Assembly: GCF_014171575.1 (NCBI RefSeq) | Contig: NZ_CP050453.1 | Span: 1,054,001-1,118,000 of the forward strand | Source: Microbacterium sp. Se63.02b | GTDB lineage: Bacteria > Actinomycetota > Actinomycetes > Actinomycetales > Microbacteriaceae | Reading direction: 5' to 3' | DNA length: 64,000 nt | Part shown: piece after piece, positions 19,400 to 29,580 of the stretch | How positions within the stretch are numbered: position 1 is the first letter of the stretch | How the letters are laid out: each line of letters starts with the position of its first letter | Program-made: the position numbers and the translations under genes | Notes under the pieces: generated by a model | The model's database searches: none | What the model saw: the letters and a program-made list of their open reading frames with translations, nothing else | What the model was told of the DNA's origin: nothing

Positions 19400-20501
19400 C
19401 CGCCCCGTTCCGCGAAGCGACCATCGAGCTCGACGCCATCGCCGACAACGTGCGGCACTTCCGCAGGCTCACCGGCGTCGAGGTGATCGCGGTCGTCAAG
19501 GCGAATGCCTACGGTCACGGTGCCGCTGCGGCCGCGGTCGCCGCGCTCTCCGCCGGCGCGACGCGGCTCGGCGTCGCCGAGATCGCCGAGGCCCTCGAAC
19601 TGCGCAGACAGGGCGTGCATGCGCCGATCATGGCGTGGCTGCATGCGCCGGGCGAGAGGTTCGAGCACGCCGCCGCGCAGGACATCGAGATCGGGATCTC
19701 ATCCTTCGACCAGCTCGAAGCCGCTGCGGCCGCCGCCTCGGTCGACCGGCCCGTCGGCGTGCACCTGAAGTTCGAGACCGGTCTCTCGCGCAACGGCGTC
19801 GCCCCGGCCGACTGGGGGCGGGTGCTGGCGGAAGCGGCACGCCTCGAACGCGTCGGACGGCTGCGCATCGTGGGGCTGTTCAGTCACCTCTCGAACACCT
19901 CCGCGGAGGACGACAGGGCGGCCTTGGCGAAGTTCGACGAGGGCGTCGCGGCGGCCGCATCCTTCGGCATCCGCCCCGAGATCCGCCACATCGCCGCGAC
20001 CGCCGCCGCGATCGATCTCCCGGAGACGCGACTCGACGCGGTGCGGATCGGGTCGGGCTCTTCGGGCTCTCGCCGTTCGACGACCGGACCTCCGCCGAAC
20101 TCGGGCTGCGTCCGGCGATGACGCTCCGCGGCGCGATCGCCGCAGTACGCCGAGTGCCCGCGGGGACCGGGGTGTCCTACGGCTACGCGCACCGCACGGA
20201 CCGTGACACCACACTCGTCCTCGTCCCGCTCGGGTACGCGGACGGGGTGCCGCGGAACGCCTCCGGCCGCCTTCCGGTCTCGATCGCGGGACGCCGGTTC
20301 GTGAACGTCGGGCGGATCGCGATGGACCAGTTCGTCGTCGACGTCGGCGACACTCCGATCTCGGTCGGCGACGAGGTCGTGCTGTTCGGTGACCCCACCC
20401 TCGGCGTCCCCTCGGCTGCAGACTGGGCGGACGCGGCGGAGACCATCAACTACGAGATCGTCACGCGCATCGGACCGCGCGTGCCCCGGCGGTCGTCATG
20501 A
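19396..20501 (+). CDS. alr: Alanine racemase (frame broken once)
   Basis: GTG 19396. The PLP lysine is in AVVKANAYGHG, and the second-half catalytic tyrosine in GVSYGYAHRTD. The N-terminal barrel frame runs to AVRIGSGSS, where the family needs AVRIGVGLFGLSPFDDR. One extra G in the GGG at 20050-20052 restores that reading and gives 368 aa. It interconverts L- and D-alanine for peptidoglycan. It lies between acpS and tsaE with 4-base overlaps on both sides, which argues for a working gene and a sequence error. Confidence 0.9.
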
Positions 20502-20980
20502 GCGTCGACCCGGCCTTCCTCGGACGACGTGAGGTCGCGACATCCGAGGCCATGGAGCAGCTCGGTCTCCGCATCGGCGAGCAGTTGGAGGCGGGAGACC
20601 TCCTCATCCTCACGGGTCCCCTCGGCGCGGGGAAGACCACGTTCACCCGGGGCCTCGCCGAAGGTCTCGGCGTGCGCGGACCCGTGCAGAGCCCGACCTT
20701 CGTGATCGCCCGCACCCACCCCTCCCTCGTCGGCAGGGCGCCGCTCGTGCACGTCGACGCGTACCGCCTCGGCTCCGCGGCCGAACTCGACGACCTCGAC
20801 CTCGACCTCGCCGGATCGGTGGTCGTGATCGAGTGGGGACGCGGCATGGCGGAGGAGCTTGCCGATGCGTGGTGGGACATCGAGCTCGAGCGTCCGGTCG
20901 GCGTGGACGACCTCGATCCGTCGGAGCTCGATGCCGACGCGCCGCGCATCGTGACGATCGTCCGCGAGGGGTCGACGTGA
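20498..20980 (+). CDS. tsaE: tRNA t6A synthesis ATPase
   Basis: 160 aa; ATG 20498 overlaps the alr stop. Walker A GPLGAGKTTFTRGLA, then VQSPTFVI and VVIEWGRGM mark the TsaE (YjeE) family. It is the ATPase that energises TsaB-TsaD during threonylcarbamoyl transfer to A37 of ANN-decoding tRNAs. Its partners are encoded about 33 kb away at 53743-55908, beyond the flagellar island, although they normally follow directly. Confidence 0.94.
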   Translation: MSVDPAFLGRREVATSEAMEQLGLRIGEQLEAGDLLILTGPLGAGKTTFTRGLAEGLGVRGPVQSPTFVIARTHPSLVGRAPLVHVDAYRLGSAAELDDLDLDLAGSVVVIEWGRGMAEELADAWWDIELERPVGVDDLDPSELDADAPRIVTIVREGST

Positions 20981-21777
20981 CCGCAACTGTGAACGAGACG
21001 CTCGTGGCCGTGATCATCGAGGACGATCCGGGCGTACGGTCGCTCCTCGACGAGGTGTTCCTCGCCGCGGGGTTCGAGACCCACCTGGCCGGCTCCGGAC
21101 CCGAGGGTCTCGCGGCGATCGAGCAGCACCGCCCCGTCATCACCACGCTCGACATCAACCTGCCGGGCATCGACGGGTTCGAGGTCGCCCGACGCATCCG
21201 ACGGGTCAGCGACACGTTCATCATCATGCTCTCCGCCCTCTCGGACGAGTCGGATGTGGTCCTCGGTCTGACCTCCGGGGCGGACGAGTACCTCGTCAAG
21301 CCGTTCCGGCCGCGCGAACTGCGGGCGCGCATCGAGGCGCTGCTCCGGAGGCCTCGGGCCGGCGAGTACCGGCCGACCCCGGCGCGCCCTGCGGCGGAGA
21401 GCGAGCCTGCAGCCGACAGCACGACCGTGCTCACCTGGCGGGGGCGTGTGCATCGCGACCTCAGCCTCGACCTGGACACGCGTCTGGTGCTGGTCGGTCA
21501 GAAACGGATCGACCTCACCCCGACGGAGTTCGACCTGCTCGCCGCCATCCTCGACGCGAAACTCAAGGTGCGCAGCAAGGCGGACCTGGCGCGCGGCCTG
21601 CGTGGAGCACCGGAAGGCTCGAAGGAGTACGTCAGCGAACCGGACAAGCGGGCCATAGAGACGCACATCGCGAATCTGCGACGCAAGCTCGGCGACAGCT
21701 CGACCAGGCCCCGTTACATCGAGACGGTGCGCGGAGTCGGTTATCGGCTCACTCCGGTCGATGACCCGGCGAGCTGA
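20977..21777 (+). CDS. OmpR/PhoB-type response regulator
   Basis: 266 aa; GTG 20977 overlaps the tsaE stop (GTGA). The receiver domain has the acidic pocket EDD (15-17), phospho-acceptor Asp59 in TTLDINLPGIDG and Lys in YLVKPFRPREL. An Ala/Pro linker precedes a winged-helix DNA-binding domain with IETHIANLRRKLGDSS and RGVGYRL. The domain has an inserted segment (RGAPEGSKEYVSEPDKRA). The likely partner kinase follows at 21985. The targets are unknown. Confidence 0.9.
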   Translation: MTATVNETLVAVIIEDDPGVRSLLDEVFLAAGFETHLAGSGPEGLAAIEQHRPVITTLDINLPGIDGFEVARRIRRVSDTFIIMLSALSDESDVVLGLTSGADEYLVKPFRPRELRARIEALLRRPRAGEYRPTPARPAAESEPAADSTTVLTWRGRVHRDLSLDLDTRLVLVGQKRIDLTPTEFDLLAAILDAKLKVRSKADLARGLRGAPEGSKEYVSEPDKRAIETHIANLRRKLGDSSTRPRYIETVRGVGYRLTPVDDPAS

Positions 21778-21784
21778 CCGGGGC

Positions 21785-21812
21785 GGGACCGCGGCTCCCC
21801 AACCGCGGTCCC
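21785..21812 (+). terminator. Terminator-like hairpin after the response regulator
   Basis: GGGACCGCGG, an 8-base loop, CCGCGGTCCC: a perfect 10-bp stem 8 nt after the stop codon. It separates the response regulator from the histidine-kinase gene, which therefore probably has its own promoter in the remaining 170 nt. Confidence 0.65.
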
Positions 21813-21984
21813 GTGTGCCTGCGAATCCCCACTCGCGTGGCCCCAGCGTCTGCGTTCTTCCCCAGTCGCAGTGTCGGCCCCCACTCAGAATGCTATGGCG
21901 GCGGGGACACCTGAAGAGCGGGGTTCCCCGATCTTTGAGTAATCTTGCGGGAAAGCTGAGCTTCATGGGGGAGGGCACGCGTCG

Positions 21985-23582
21985 ATGATCCGCACCATGT
22001 CGATCTGGCGCTGGCAGCTCGTGTTCACCGGCAGCATCGTGGCGATCGTCGTCATGATCACGGCGTTCAAGCCGCAGACCTTCGCCAACCCCCTCGTCGT
22101 CGCCGGGATCGCCCTCGTGGTGGTCACGACACTGATCACCCTCGCCGTGCCGTGGCACCGACTTCCCCACCCGTTCGCGACCGCGGTGCCGCTGTTGGAC
22201 GCGCTCGCGGTCGGCTTCACGACGAACGCCCCCGACATCCGGCTCGGGTTCCTCTGGGTGTTCCCCGTCGTGTGGCTGGCGACCTACTTCACGATGCCGT
22301 GGGTGCTCGGCGGCATCGCCTTCATCAGCGCGACCCTCGTCCTGTTCGCCGACCAGAGCGGCACACCGGCCGACATCCTCCTCCGCCTGCTCACGGTCGT
22401 GATCACTCTCGGGTTCCTCGGCGTGACCGTCCGCATCGGCTCCCAGCGCTCCCGCGCCGCGCGCAGGCTCCTGCAGCGACGGTCCGAACAGGTGAACCGC
22501 GCCGCGGACCGGGCGGAGACCAACCAGCGGAGGGTGACCCAGATCGTCGACGCGCTCAGCGTCGCCCTGGTCGTCGTCTCCGCCGGAGGGCGCATCCTGC
22601 AGATGAACGACGCCTATCGCGCCCTCTACGGGCGGGATCGCTTCGGCGCCGCGCTCCCGTCTGCCGGTGTCGAGTACGACGCCAGGCGTGGCACGGCGGT
22701 CCCGCCCTCGCGCACCTCGATCGCGCGAGCGGCGAGCGGCGGAAGCTCCAGGCCGAGGAGGTGTGGCTCTTCGACGGGAACGGCCAGTGGCGGGCGCTCG
22801 AGGTGAGCACGCAGCCCATGGCCACCGCGGGAGGCGGCCAAGACGTCACGCTCCTGGTGATCGACGACGTCACGATGCTGCGGGAGGCGGATGAGGAACG
22901 GCGTGCACTCGCCGCCGTCGTCTCTCACGAGCTGCGCAACCCGCTCACCGCGATCGTCGGACACGTCGATCTGCTGCGCGAGCGCGACGACCTCCCCGGG
23001 CGTGTGCCGGCGCAGCTCGACATCATCGCGAACGCCGGCGAGCGCATGCAGGACCTGGTCTCGAGCATCCTCGATCAGAACGGTCGCACGGTGCAGGAGC
23101 CGTTCGAACCCGTGGATCTGCGGGATGTCGTCGAGGCCTCGGCGGCGTCGTATGCGCCGCTCATCTCCGGCAGCAGGCAGGAGCTCCTGATCGAGGGAGC
23201 GCAGAGCCTGGTCATCTACGGCGATGCGTTCCGGCTTCGGCAGGTGCTCGACAACCTGCTGAGCAACGCGGTCAAGTACACGCCACAGGGTGGGCACATC
23301 CGCATCGCTCTCGGCACGTCGACGGACGGGCACGTCGAGCTCGCGATCGTCGACGACGGCGTGGGACTCACGCCGGAGGACCTGCCTCGCGTGTTCGAAC
23401 CGTATTTCCGGACGGACAGCGCCGTACGCGCCGGCATCAGCGGCACGGGGCTCGGCATGGGCATCGTCCGTGAGATCGTCTCCGCGCACGAGGGCAGCAT
23501 CGACATCTCCAGCGAGGTCGGGCTCGGCACCCGGGTGACGCTGCGTTTCCCGCAGCACCGAGTGAAAGAGGCCAGGGCATGA
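21985..23582 (+). CDS. Membrane sensor histidine kinase (frame broken once)
   Basis: ATG 21985 follows GGAGGG. About five transmembrane helices (residues 8-155) precede a PAS-like region and the kinase core: H-box VVSHELRNPLTAIVGH, N-box DNLLSNAVKYTPQGG, G1 VDDGVGL and G2 GTGLGMGIV. The frame breaks at the CCC at 22705-22707, where adding one C joins AVPP to LAHLDRASGERRKLQAEEVW and gives about 532 aa. It likely phosphorylates the regulator encoded upstream. Its stop overlaps the next gene (ATGA), so the two are coupled. Confidence 0.88.
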
Positions 23583-24715
23583 CCCCGCTCGTCCCCGTCA
23601 GCGTCGACGTCACGACCAGCATGGTCGCCGTCGTGACCGTGCTCACCGCTCTGGTCGTGGGGCTCGCGACCCTCGCACGTCCGAGCAGGGCGACCATCAC
23701 GTGGGGCGCGGCCTTCGGCCTGGGGATGCTGGGGGCGTACCTGTGGCTCGCCGGGCAGCAGACGCAGGAGCAGGCGCTGCGTGCCGCCGCCTCGGCGCTC
23801 CTGCTGTGCTTCGAGCCGTTGGTGTGGATCGGACTGCGGATGCACTTCGGCCGACGGGTGTCGTGGTGGACCGTGATCCCCTTCCTGGTCGTCGCCCCGA
23901 CCCTGCTCGTGGCGACAGCGGAGACGGCGTGGTACCTGCCGTCCTTCCACATCGTCTTCCTGGGCAGCGGGGTCTTCGGGGCCCTGGTGGCGTACGAACT
24001 GCTGCGCGTCAGAGCCGCCGTGCGCGACATCGTCCTCCCGCTCGCACTCGCCTCCTGCGGGCTCGTGATCGTGGCCGTCGTCAGCGCCGTGTCCGCGCTG
24101 ATCGCGGGTGACGCGGGCACCGACGCGCAGTTGAGTGCCCTACGCGGGATGAACGCCGTCGGAACCCTCGTGGTGAGCACCTGTGCGGCTTTCACGCTGG
24201 TGCTGATGGTGCGGGGCGAGGAGAAGAGGGTCGACGCCGGGGACGCGGCCGAGCGTGCACGACGCCGTCTCCGCAAGGCGGAATCGCAGAACGACCAGCC
24301 CTGGTCGGTGCTCGACATCCGTCTGGACGACCCCGCTGACCTCCGGGAGGCCTCGACGGGTGCGGCCTACACGCTCATCATCGACCGCTTCCACGAGGAC
24401 ATCCGTGAGGCGTTGCCCGCGTCGGCCGATGCCGACCGCGTCGAAGACGGGCGGGCGATCGTCGTGATCCGTGGCAGCGACGAATCGGTGCGCCATCATC
24501 TGCGGGCGATCCTGACCCGCATCTCGATCATCGACCGCGACACCACGGTCACCGGCATCCGCGCCTCCGCGAGCATCGGCTGGGCGACGGTGTCGGTGGT
24601 CGGATTCGACTACGACGCGCTCGTCGCCGCCGCAGGACGGGCGGCCGCCAGGGCGCGTGCAGCCGGAGGCGACCAGTGGAAGCGGGCCACGGCACTCGAT
24701 CTCCAGAGCGCCTGA
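23579..24715 (+). CDS. Multi-pass membrane protein with degenerate GGDEF-like domain
   Basis: 378 aa. Six or seven hydrophobic helices fill residues 13-215. The C-terminal 150 residues follow the GGDEF fold: RVEDGRAIVVIRG sits where RLGGDEFAVLL belongs, then ASASIGWATV and a helix ending ARAAGGDQWKRA. The catalytic GG(D/E)EF is absent, so cyclic-di-GMP synthesis is unlikely; nucleotide sensing or a structural role is possible. The ATG overlaps the histidine kinase stop, so it probably works with that sensor. Confidence 0.7.
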   Translation: MTPLVPVSVDVTTSMVAVVTVLTALVVGLATLARPSRATITWGAAFGLGMLGAYLWLAGQQTQEQALRAAASALLLCFEPLVWIGLRMHFGRRVSWWTVIPFLVVAPTLLVATAETAWYLPSFHIVFLGSGVFGALVAYELLRVRAAVRDIVLPLALASCGLVIVAVVSAVSALIAGDAGTDAQLSALRGMNAVGTLVVSTCAAFTLVLMVRGEEKRVDAGDAAERARRRLRKAESQNDQPWSVLDIRLDDPADLREASTGAAYTLIIDRFHEDIREALPASADADRVEDGRAIVVIRGSDESVRHHLRAILTRISIIDRDTTVTGIRASASIGWATVSVVGFDYDALVAAAGRAAARARAAGGDQWKRATALDLQSA

Positions 24716-24789
24716 CGACTGTCGTCTAAAAAGTCCATGCCAACGCCCCCTGTAGAATGTCGCACATTACTCACAGGGCGGGCAATGAC

Positions 24790-25044
24790 ATGCGATTCAG
24801 GGAGAACCTCACCGATGTGCGGACGCGATGGTTCGCGCTCGGCACGCTTGCCTTTTCCGCCGTCTCGCTCGTCGGGGTCGTTGTCGCCCTCGTCGCCCTC
24901 GTCTCAGGCCCGGGTCAAGAGCAGGGCTCGCTCTCTTGCCTCGCGACGACATTCATCGCCGTGGGCAGTGTCGGCGCGCTCGTCGCTGCCATCCTGCTCA
25001 ATCGTCGAGTGGTGAGCATCGTCCAGCAGAGTGACGGGAGCTGA
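24790..25044 (+). CDS. Small two-helix membrane protein
   Basis: 84 aa from ATG 24790 (MRFRENLTDVRTRWFALG). Two hydrophobic helices at about 17-40 and 50-70 with a short loop holding one cysteine (SLSCLATTF), and a polar C-terminus. No family is recognised. A possible -10 (TAGAAT) lies at 24753-24758, giving about a 25-nt leader. An in-frame ATG at 24757 would overlap this element. The 98 nt between this gene and csrA hold no supported gene. Confidence 0.55.
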   Translation: MRFRENLTDVRTRWFALGTLAFSAVSLVGVVVALVALVSGPGQEQGSLSCLATTFIAVGSVGALVAAILLNRRVVSIVQQSDGS

Positions 25045-25142
25045 GAGGAGCTCGCGACGGCGGTATCAGCCGAGGTGCTGGTGGAGTGCGCGGAGGTGGG
25101 CGCGGGTGAGCCCCGCAGTCGTCGCCGTCGCTTCACTGCCGG

Positions 25143-25394
25143 CTAGGCGTCGCGGGACTCGCGGCCCTTGGCGAGGGCCGCGAGGATGGCGGTCTCGGCG
25201 TCCGGTCCGGTCTCGGCGGCCGCCGAGACGTTCTCGGCGACCACGGCCTCGATGATCTCGGTGCGCTGGATGCGCGTCTCGCGCGGCGCCTTCACGCCGA
25301 TGCGCACACTGTCGCCCTTGATCTCGAGCAGCGTGATCTCGATGTCGCCGTCGATGCGCACGCTCTCACCGATCCGCCTCGTCAACACCAGCAT
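25143..25394 (-). CDS. csrA: Translational regulator CsrA
   Basis: 83 aa from ATG 25394. The core MLVLTRRIGESVRIDGD, the strand ITLLEIKGDSVRIGVKAP and RETRIQRTEI are canonical; the C-terminal 30 residues are a longer than usual acidic/Ala tail. CsrA dimers bind GGA motifs in hairpin loops and block translation. It follows flhA by 4 nt, so it is part of the fliM-flhA operon. The fliC leader here has two matching sites and FliW, the CsrA antagonist, is encoded at 53311, so flagellin is the expected target. Confidence 0.95.
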   Translation of the reverse strand: MLVLTRRIGESVRIDGDIEITLLEIKGDSVRIGVKAPRETRIQRTEIIEAVVAENVSAAAETGPDAETAILAALAKGRESRDA

Positions 25395-25398
25395 CCGT

Positions 25399-27457
25399 TC
25401 AGCCTACTGCCGTGGCGGTGGAGCCGACCGCTGCCAGCGGTGCGTCTCGGACGACGCCGACCGTCTCGATCGTGAGCGCGGCGGCGGTCGCCTCCGTGTA
25501 CGACAGCACCGGCAGGCCGTCGGTCTGCGCCGAGACCAGCCTGCGCACGGCGGGACGCAGCGAGGGGGCGCACACCAGCACGGGCTCGCCGCCTTCCCGC
25601 ACCGACGAAACAGCCTGTTTGACCGACTCGACCACCGTCTCCATGCGCTGCGGGTCGAACACGATCTGCGACCCCTCGTCTCCGGGGCGCAGGCTCTCGA
25701 GCATCGCCTGCTCGAGAAGCGGAGCGATCATCACGACCCGCAGCGTGCCGGCATCCGCGAATCGTGCGGCGATCGCGGGTCCGAGTGCCGCGCGAGCCGC
25801 TTCGATGAGTCCTTCCGGGTCGGTGCCGACTCTGGCACGCAGCGCGAGCGCCTCGTAGATCCGGGCGAGATCGTTGATGGGCACCCGCTCGGCGAGCAGC
25901 CCCTGCAGCACCCGCTGGACCTCGGCCAGGGACAGCAGCGCGGGGTGAGCTCTTCGACGGCGGCAGGCGAGGCCTGCTTGAGGGCATCCGTGAGCTGGCG
26001 CACGTCTTCCCGGCTGAGCAGCCGGGCGGCGTGTGCATGGATCACGCTGGACAGGTGGGTGATGATCACGCTGGCCCGATCGATCACGGTGGCTCCGGCG
26101 AACTCGGCGCTGTGACGCATCTCGAGCGGGATCCACTTGCCCTCGAGGCCGAACACCGGGTCCAGGGTCGCGGTGCCGGGGAGAGCTTCCAGACCCTGCC
26201 CGAGAGCCAGCACGGATCCCACGGGGGCGGTTCCCCTCCCGGTCTCCACGCCGGCGATGCGGATGACGTAGGTCGCCTGCGCGAGCTCGATGCTGTCGCG
26301 TGTGCGCACCGGCGGCGTGATCAGCCCGAGGTCGAGGGCGACACGGCGGCGCAGGGCCTTCACCCGCGCCAGCAGATCGTCGGGCCCTCCTGTGACCAGA
26401 TCGACGATGTCGGGGAGAGGAGGATCTCGAGCGGATGCACGCGCATCTTCTCGATGAGCTCCTCCGGCTGATCCGCGGCGGCAGCAACGGGCGTCTGCGC
26501 GGCGGCCGCCTCCTCGCGCTTCCTCGTCGCCTTGATGCGCTGCGCGATGAGCAGGAGGCCCGCCCCGATCGCCACGAAGGGGAGCATGGGCATGTGCGGG
26601 ATCAGCGACATCACGATCGCGGCGCATCCGGCGATGATGAGCGCATTGCGGGACTGCCCGAGCTGCGCCGAGGCGGCCGTTCCCATCTCGGCCTCCGCCG
26701 TCGAGCGCGTCACGATCATGCCCGTGGAGACGGCCATCAGCAGCGCGGGGATCTGGGTGACCAGTCCGTCGCCGATCGTCAGGAGGCTGTAGGTGCTCAC
26801 CGCTTCGTCGATGGTCATGCCGTGCTGCACCAGCCCGATGGCGATGCCGCCGACGACGTTGATGATGATGATGACGAGCCCGGCGATCGCATCGCCCTTC
26901 ACGAACTTCGACGCACCGTCCATGGCGCCGTAGAAGTCCGCCTCGGCGGCCACCTCCGCACGACGGGCGCGGGCCTCCGCATCGGTGATGAGCCCCGCGT
27001 TGAGGTCGGCGTCGATCGCCATCTGCTTGCCGGGCATGGCATCGAGCGTGAACCTCGCGCCCACCTCGGCGACGCGCTCCGCTCCCTTGGTCACCACGAC
27101 GAACTGGATCACGACGAGGATCAGGAAGACGACGGCGCCGATGATGAGGGAGCCGCCGACCGCGATCGCCCCGAACGCCTCGATGACCTGCCCCGCATAG
27201 GCCTCACCGAGGACCAGACGGGTCGACGCCACGTTCAGCCCGAGGCGGAACAGCGTCGCCACGAGGAGGAGCGAGGGGAACACCGAGAAGTCCAGCGGCT
27301 TCTTCACGAACATCGACGTGAGCAGGATCACGAGCGCGAACATGATGTTCAGGATGATGAGGATGTCGAGCAGGAACGGCGGCACCGGGACGACGAGGAG
27401 CATGATGATGCCCACGACTCCGATCGGCACCATGAGCTTGACGAGCAGCTGTCTCAT
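25399..27457 (-). CDS. flhA: Flagellar export apparatus protein FlhA (frame broken twice)
   Basis: ATG 27457 overlaps the flhB stop (ATGA), with SD GGAGGA. Eight transmembrane helices occupy the first 320 residues, including the conserved cytoplasmic loop KGAERVAEVGARFTLDAMPG. The cytoplasmic domain has ITPPVRTRDSIELAQATY. Breaks lie at four-C runs on the coding strand (plus-strand GGGG at 26412-26415 and 25942-25945); one extra C at each restores MRVHPLEILLSPDIVDL and VEELTPALLSLAEV. The repaired protein is 686 aa. It is the export-gate protein that docks chaperone-substrate complexes. Confidence 0.92.
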
Positions 27458-28545
27458 GCGGTCCTCCGGTAGGGAAGCGAGTGGATGCCGCGGGCGGCCC
27501 CGCGTCGTCGCAGCGAGTCGACGAACACGAGGACGCGGGCCACGGCGTTGTACAGGTCTTCGGGGATCTCCTGCCCCAGCTCGCACGCGGCGTGCAGGGC
27601 GCGCGCGAGGGTGATCTCGCGCACGAGCGGCACACCGGCGCGCACGGCCTCGTCGCGGATGCGCTCCGCGACCACGCCGCTGCCCTTCGCGACCACCTTG
27701 GGGGCGGCCCGCCCTGCCTCATATCGGAGGGCGACGGCGATGTGCGTGGGGTTCACGAGCACGACATCCGATCCGGCGACCGCGGCGATCATGCGGTTCC
27801 GGCTCACGGCGAGCTGCCGGGAGCGTCGCTGCTGACGGATCAGGGGGTCGCCCTCCGAGCTCTTGCTCTCGTCGCGGATCTCGCGCTTCGTCATGCGCGT
27901 GTGCTTGCGGTTGCGCCGCATCACCACGAACATGTCGATCGCCGCGAGCACGAGTCCGACGGCGATCGCAGTCTGCAGCAGGGCGGTCGTGCCCTCGCTC
28001 GCGGTGCCGAGCAGTCGCGAGATCGAGTGTGCTCCGCTGGCGGTGAGCACGGGCATCAGGTTCGCGATCACGAGCCAGAGGGCGATGCCGATCGCGGCCG
28101 TCTTCAGCAGGGCCTTGGCCCCCTCCCACAGCGCCTGCATGCCGAACACGCGGCGCACGCCCGTGACGAGGTTGAACTGCTCGAACCGGCCGGTGAGCGG
28201 ACGCAGATGCACGCCGCCCTGGATCACCGCCCCGATCAGGGTGACGACGGCGACCGCGGCCAGCATCACCGTCAGGGTCGGCAGCACGGAGGCGAGGCCA
28301 CGCCCCAGCGCCACGAGAGCCGCCTCAGGGGTGGGCGCCTCGACCAGGGACGTCAGTGTGAGGAGCTGTTCGGTTCCCGCGGAGGCGCCGAGGGCGATGG
28401 CCGCGGGCATGGTGACCGCGGCCGCACCGATGCCTAGCCACGCCGTGAGGTCCTGGCTGCGCGACAGGCGCCCCTTCTTGCGGGCTTCGCGAAGGTGCTT
28501 GTCGGTGGCCTTCTCGCTGCGCTCGCCGGTATCGGTGCCGCTCAC
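27454..28545 (-). CDS. flhB: Flagellar export switch protein FlhB
   Basis: 363 aa, intact, GTG 28545 overlapping the fliR stop (GTGA). Opens GERSEKATDKHLREARKKG, has four transmembrane helices, and the autocleavage motif NPTH (VLVNPTHIAVALRYE) in the cytoplasmic domain. FlhB cleaves itself between Asn and Pro and switches export from rod/hook to filament substrates with FliK. Confidence 0.95.
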   Translation of the reverse strand: MSGTDTGERSEKATDKHLREARKKGRLSRSQDLTAWLGIGAAAVTMPAAIALGASAGTEQLLTLTSLVEAPTPEAALVALGRGLASVLPTLTVMLAAVAVVTLIGAVIQGGVHLRPLTGRFEQFNLVTGVRRVFGMQALWEGAKALLKTAAIGIALWLVIANLMPVLTASGAHSISRLLGTASEGTTALLQTAIAVGLVLAAIDMFVVMRRNRKHTRMTKREIRDESKSSEGDPLIRQQRRSRQLAVSRNRMIAAVAGSDVVLVNPTHIAVALRYEAGRAAPKVVAKGSGVVAERIRDEAVRAGVPLVREITLARALHAACELGQEIPEDLYNAVARVLVFVDSLRRRGAARGIHSLPYRRTA

Positions 28546-29303
28546 TCCCGCACCCCCTGCATCATCCTGAGGGCCTGGGTGGCGAGCGCGTCGACGATGC
28601 CGGGCAGAGCGATGTACACGGCTCCGGCGAGCAGGAGGGTGAGCAGGATCTTCACCGGGAAGCCCATCGCGAACGCGTTGAGCGCCGGCGCCACGCGCGT
28701 GATCAGCCCCAGCCCGACGTCGGCGAGGAACAGCACGAGCGCGAGAGGCCCGGCGATCTGCACCGCCGCGAGCACCATCTGCGACACCCCGTCGACAAGG
28801 AGCTCTGCCGGCCCTGCGACCGTGAACACCCCGTCGACCGGTACGGCCTGGAAGCTGCGGGCGAGCCCGGCGAGGATCAGCTGATACCCACCGGAGGCGA
28901 AGAGCAGGGTCAGCGCGGTCAGATGGAAGAGCCGGGTGAACTGCGCGCCGTTCACCATCGAGTGCGGGTCGAACGCCTGCGCCAGCTGGAATCCCCCGAA
29001 CACGTCGATCAGGCTGCCGGCGGCTTGGAGCGCCGAGAAGCACAACAGCACGAGGAAGCCGAGCAGGGCTCCCGTCACCAGCTGCAGCACGAGGGCCCCG
29101 AGGAACGGCCCGGTGTCGAGGTTCTCGTACCCGGGGGCGACCGCCGTGCCGACGGCGAGCGAGAGACCGATCGCGAGCATCGCCTTCACCCGTGCCGGGA
29201 TCGCCCCGTAAGAGAACGGCGGGGCGATGACGATGAACGCCGTGATGCGCACGGCGGCGAGCATCGTGGCCTCCAGCCAGGCGAAGTCGATCGGGATGTA
29301 CAC
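28542..29303 (-). CDS. fliR: Flagellar export protein FliR
   Basis: 253 aa from GTG 29303, six hydrophobic helices. FSYGAIPARVKAMLAIGLSLAV and AQAFDPHSMVNGAQFTRLFH are family features. It forms the export gate core with FliP and FliQ in the basal-body membrane. It starts 4 nt after fliQ and overlaps flhB. Confidence 0.93.
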   Translation of the reverse strand: MYIPIDFAWLEATMLAAVRITAFIVIAPPFSYGAIPARVKAMLAIGLSLAVGTAVAPGYENLDTGPFLGALVLQLVTGALLGFLVLLCFSALQAAGSLIDVFGGFQLAQAFDPHSMVNGAQFTRLFHLTALTLLFASGGYQLILAGLARSFQAVPVDGVFTVAGPAELLVDGVSQMVLAAVQIAGPLALVLFLADVGLGLITRVAPALNAFAMGFPVKILLTLLLAGAVYIALPGIVDALATQALRMMQGVRE

Positions 29304-29307
29304 GTCG

Positions 29308-29580
29308 TCAGCCGCTCAGCAGCGAGGGGATGCGGGCGAACATCTCGTTCGTGAACGCGATCATCTCGGCGATCATCCAGTTGCCCGCGATGAGCAGTGC
29401 GATGCCGACCGCGACGATCTTGGGCACGAACGAGAGCGTCACCTCCTGCACCTGGGTGATGGACTGCAGCAGCGAGATCGCGAACCCCACCACGAGTGCG
29501 GTGACCAGGACGGGTGCGGCGAGCTTGGCGGCGATGATCAACCCCTGCATGCCGATGTCGATCACGGCCTCCGGGCTCAT
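29308..29580 (-). CDS. fliQ: Flagellar export protein FliQ
   Basis: 90 aa, two transmembrane helices with the typical SPEAVIDIGMQGLIIAAKLAAP start and FAISLLQSITQVQEVTLSFVPK loop. Component of the FliPQR export-gate pore. ATG overlaps the fliP stop (ATGA). Confidence 0.94.
   Translation of the reverse strand: MSPEAVIDIGMQGLIIAAKLAAPVLVTALVVGFAISLLQSITQVQEVTLSFVPKIVAVGIALLIAGNWMIAEMIAFTNEMFARIPSLLSG

Noticed and set aside
25045..25142. A short minus-strand frame ending GLTRAHLRALHQHLG after csrA
   Set aside because: It looks protein-like, but there is no start codon and it is out of frame with csrA; not enough to call a gene.
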